Of a stretch of DNA of 64,000 nt, positions 62,282 to 64,000 are shown piece after piece; positions within the stretch are counted from its first letter, which is position 1; each line of letters starts with the position of its first letter. A program made the position numbers and the translations under genes. Under the pieces are notes generated by a model. That model saw only the letters and a program-made list of their open reading frames with translations, was not told where the DNA came from and did no database searches. Origin of the DNA: an uncultured Bacteroidales bacterium (GTDB lineage Bacteria > Bacteroidota > Bacteroidia > Bacteroidales > Muribaculaceae); assembly GCA_900539915.1 (NCBI GenBank), contig UQDU01000007.1:1-64000 (forward strand), in the 5' to 3' direction.

Positions 62282-62713
62282 ATGATGAGAAATATTTCGC
62301 TTATCGTGGTGCACTGCACCGCCGGGCGCCAGACCCAGAGCGCTGCCGACATAGTCCGTTACCACACATTGCCACGCCGACAGGGCGGATTGGGATGGAG
62401 CACACCCGGCTACCATTACATAGTGGAGCCGTCGGGGTTTGTTGCGCAGATTGTGCCCGATCGGGAGATAGCCAACGGCGTCAAGGGACATAACGGAAAC
62501 TCGATACATGTGGCTTATATCGGTGGCGTGGATGCCTCGCGCCCCGGGCTGCCTCCGCTTGACAACCGCACCGAGGCCCAGAAACGCAGTCTGCGCGAAC
62601 TCCTGCAGCGGCTCAGGAAGCTGTATCCGTCGGCGCGTATTGTAGGCCACCGCAATCTGGCGCGTAAAGCGTGTCCGAGTTTCGACGCCAAGAAGGAGTA
62701 TGCTGACATATGA
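62282..62713 (+). CDS. Phage-type N-acetylmuramoyl-L-alanine amidase
   Basis: Zinc hydrolase that cuts the stem peptide from MurNAc. 143 residues from the ATG at 62282 (62285 also possible), the short single-domain PGRP/amidase_2 (T7-lysozyme-like) form. Zinc ligands are seen in IVVHCTAG (near 10), and in GHRNLARKACPSFD near 122-135 together with the catalytic Tyr/Lys region; YHYIV is near 46. No signal peptide, as in phage endolysins. It is followed 40 bases on by a spanin-like gene. No capsid or tail genes are near. Confidence 0.9.
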   Translation: MMRNISLIVVHCTAGRQTQSAADIVRYHTLPRRQGGLGWSTPGYHYIVEPSGFVAQIVPDREIANGVKGHNGNSIHVAYIGGVDASRPGLPPLDNRTEAQKRSLRELLQRLRKLYPSARIVGHRNLARKACPSFDAKKEYADI

Positions 62714-62753
62714 CTGACCGTAAAAGATTAAACACCCTATAAAAGATTAGAAG

Positions 62754-63263
62754 ATGAGAAAGAAAATACTGTATTTCGGACTCGGGTTGCTGACCGGCGG
62801 CATCGTCGCGGTCATGTCGATGCAGCGCAGACCCTTGCGGCCAATGCAGCCGCAGCTCCGCGCCGTGCTGTCCGTTGTGCGCGATACCGTAGTAGTGACT
62901 GAGCCACGGATGACGCAGCAGCGCAAACTGGCGGCGAAGAAGCCCGAAGCGGCGGCGGATACGGCGATATGCAGCCCTGCACAGGCTGATACGTCAGCTG
63001 CCTATGTGCAGCGCATATATGAAGGGGAGGATTATAAGGCGTGGGTCAGCGGCATCGACCCTGAGCTTGACTCCATAGCCGTCTACCGCCTGTCGGCTGT
63101 GTCGGCCGCGACGGAAGCGCATGGAGCTGCGCCCAATATGCAGCCTGGAAACCGTGGCGACAAGCGTTGGCATCTCGGCGTGTTTGCCGGATGCGCCGTT
63201 ACTCCGCGAGGGGTGGAGCCGGCCATAGGAGCGGGCATTTCTTACTCCTTTTGCTCCTGGTGA
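62754..63263 (+). CDS. Small anchored protein, DUF6808-like, next to amidase
   Basis: 169 residues. One N-terminal membrane helix (about 5-22) is followed by a Lys/Ala/Pro-rich periplasmic stretch and a region with YKAWVSGIDPELDSIAVYRL near 98. The C-terminus (HLGVFAGCAVTPRGVEPAIGAGISYSF) looks like a short outer-membrane-type beta hairpin. I recall DUF6808 proteins next to amidases in Bacteroidota prophages; the assignment is from memory. A spanin-like role is inferred from its layout and neighbour. Confidence 0.6.
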   Translation: MRKKILYFGLGLLTGGIVAVMSMQRRPLRPMQPQLRAVLSVVRDTVVVTEPRMTQQRKLAAKKPEAAADTAICSPAQADTSAAYVQRIYEGEDYKAWVSGIDPELDSIAVYRLSAVSAATEAHGAAPNMQPGNRGDKRWHLGVFAGCAVTPRGVEPAIGAGISYSFCSW

Positions 63264-63275
63264 GTCTGACGATGG

Positions 63276-63305
63276 TTGATATTTCCCTCAAAACTATTAA
63301 TTTTG
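63276..63305 (+). promoter_or_regulatory. dxr promoter
   Basis: TTG (63276-63278), a 19-base spacer and TAATTTTG (63298-63305): complete Bacteroidota promoter 20 bases before the dxr ATG. Confidence 0.7.
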
Positions 63306-63325
63306 TGTCATAATCTTGCTCCATC

Positions 63326-64000
63326 ATGAAAAATATAGCTGTACTGGGCAGTACCGGTTCTATCGGCACCCAGACCCTTGACATTGTGCGCCGTCATCCT
63401 GACCGCTTTGCCGTCAAGCTGCTTTCGGCGGGGCGGCGTGTGGACGACCTCATAGCCCAGGCCCGCGAGCTGCGTCCGTCCATGGCGATAATAGCCGATG
63501 AAAGTCTGTATCCGCGGTTGCGCGACGCATTGCAGCCTCTCGGCATAGAGACGGCAGCCGGCGCACAGGCCCTCGCCGATGCCATGGACCGCGACGATTT
63601 CTCCACTGTGGTGACTGCCACTGTGGGTTATAGCGGTCTTGCTCCCACCATCCGCGCCATACGCTCAGGCAAGGACATCGCTCTGGCCAACAAGGAGACC
63701 CTTGTGGTGGCCGGGGAACTTGTCACAGGTCTGCTCAGACAGTCGGAGTCAAAGGTCTACCCCGTAGACAGCGAGCACTCTGCCATATACCAGTGTCTGC
63801 GCGGAGAGGACACCGCCGCTGTGGAGAGGCTGATTATCACGGCGTCAGGCGGCCCGTTCCGCACTTTTGCGGCCGACAAGCTCGCCTCCGTCACCGTCGA
63901 GGATGCCCTGCGTCATCCTAACTGGAACATGGGTGCCAAGATTACCATCGACTCCGCTACCATGCTCAACAAGGCCTTTGAGATAATCGAGGCGCACTGG
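63326..64000 (+). CDS. dxr: 1-deoxy-D-xylulose 5-phosphate reductoisomerase, 3' end beyond window
   Basis: Second step of the MEP isoprenoid pathway. The first 225 residues are visible. NADPH-binding GSTGSIGTQTLDIV near 8-21, ALANKETLVVAG near 120, and the catalytic DSEHSAIYQCL segment near 150 with metal-binding Asp and Glu. The ITASGGPF block and HPNWNMGAKITIDSATM follow. The frame runs off the window end at 64000. Nothing unusual. Confidence 0.97.
   Translation, partial: MKNIAVLGSTGSIGTQTLDIVRRHPDRFAVKLLSAGRRVDDLIAQARELRPSMAIIADESLYPRLRDALQPLGIETAAGAQALADAMDRDDFSTVVTATVGYSGLAPTIRAIRSGKDIALANKETLVVAGELVTGLLRQSESKVYPVDSEHSAIYQCLRGEDTAAVERLIITASGGPFRTFAADKLASVTVEDALRHPNWNMGAKITIDSATMLNKAFEIIEAHW

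Overview
The window looks like a chromosomal contig from a gut Bacteroidales, most likely Muribaculaceae (S24-7 group). This is inferred from gene content (PPi-dependent phosphofructokinase, DUF349 protein, type IX secretion protein PorW, MtaB, NADP-glutamate dehydrogenase, Bacteroidota-type efflux operon), from the absence of Shine-Dalgarno sites, and from many TAnnTTTG minus-7 promoter boxes, some with TTG 19-20 bases upstream. The first 48 bases are not genomic: they are an Illumina Nextera i7 adapter, so this is a contig end.

Layout. 0-9.7 kb: partial dnaX, a DUF349 protein, a glycan-initiating phosphotransferase (WcaJ type) overlapping neuC, priA and an EamA transporter. 9.8-22.8 kb: pfp, an Lrp regulator overlapping a polytopic membrane protein, an SRPBCC protein, a DUF3943 protein, dsbD, then a leftward run radA - double acyltransferase - small membrane protein - holin-like protein, and a formate/nitrite-type channel. 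22.8-31.2 kb: tRNA-Pro, metH, amtB, an RNA methyltransferase, a second EamA transporter and an OmpA lipoprotein. 31.4-37.2 kb: a TolC / membrane-fusion / two ABC-2 permease export operon without an ATPase gene, then a four-helix-bundle protein. 37.8-49.3 kb: a 2543-residue secreted protein with a type IX-like C-terminal tail, followed by porW. 49.7-57.4 kb: leftward nadE, two lipid/glycan enzymes, mtaB and rpsA, then a DUF695 gene. 57.4-59.4 kb: an AT-richer islet with an iteron-like 21-bp array, a structured region and a toxin-antitoxin-chaperone (TAC) operon whose toxin is frameshifted. 59.4-64 kb: glycosyltransferase, gdhA, a phage-type amidase with a spanin-like partner, and partial dxr.

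The most unusual signals are non-coding or at islet scale. (1) Two MITE-like elements in opposite orientation flank porW, each bounded by a 9-bp direct repeat that looks like a target duplication. (2) A family of short GTAGGGAC palindromes is scattered through the window, and two copies sit in frame inside porW, adding a VGTHPGASAP peptide. (3) Arrays with a 9-bp period built on TATAAG lie in at least six intergenic gaps between 32.8 and 55 kb. (4) The RelE/HigB-like toxin, HigA-like antitoxin and SecB-like chaperone operon has ATGA overlaps and a recognisable promoter, but the toxin is missing one base. (5) An alternating 21-bp direct-repeat array lies next to that operon. The housekeeping genes look intact. 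Gene functions are assigned by reading motifs and remembered family features; no database search was possible.
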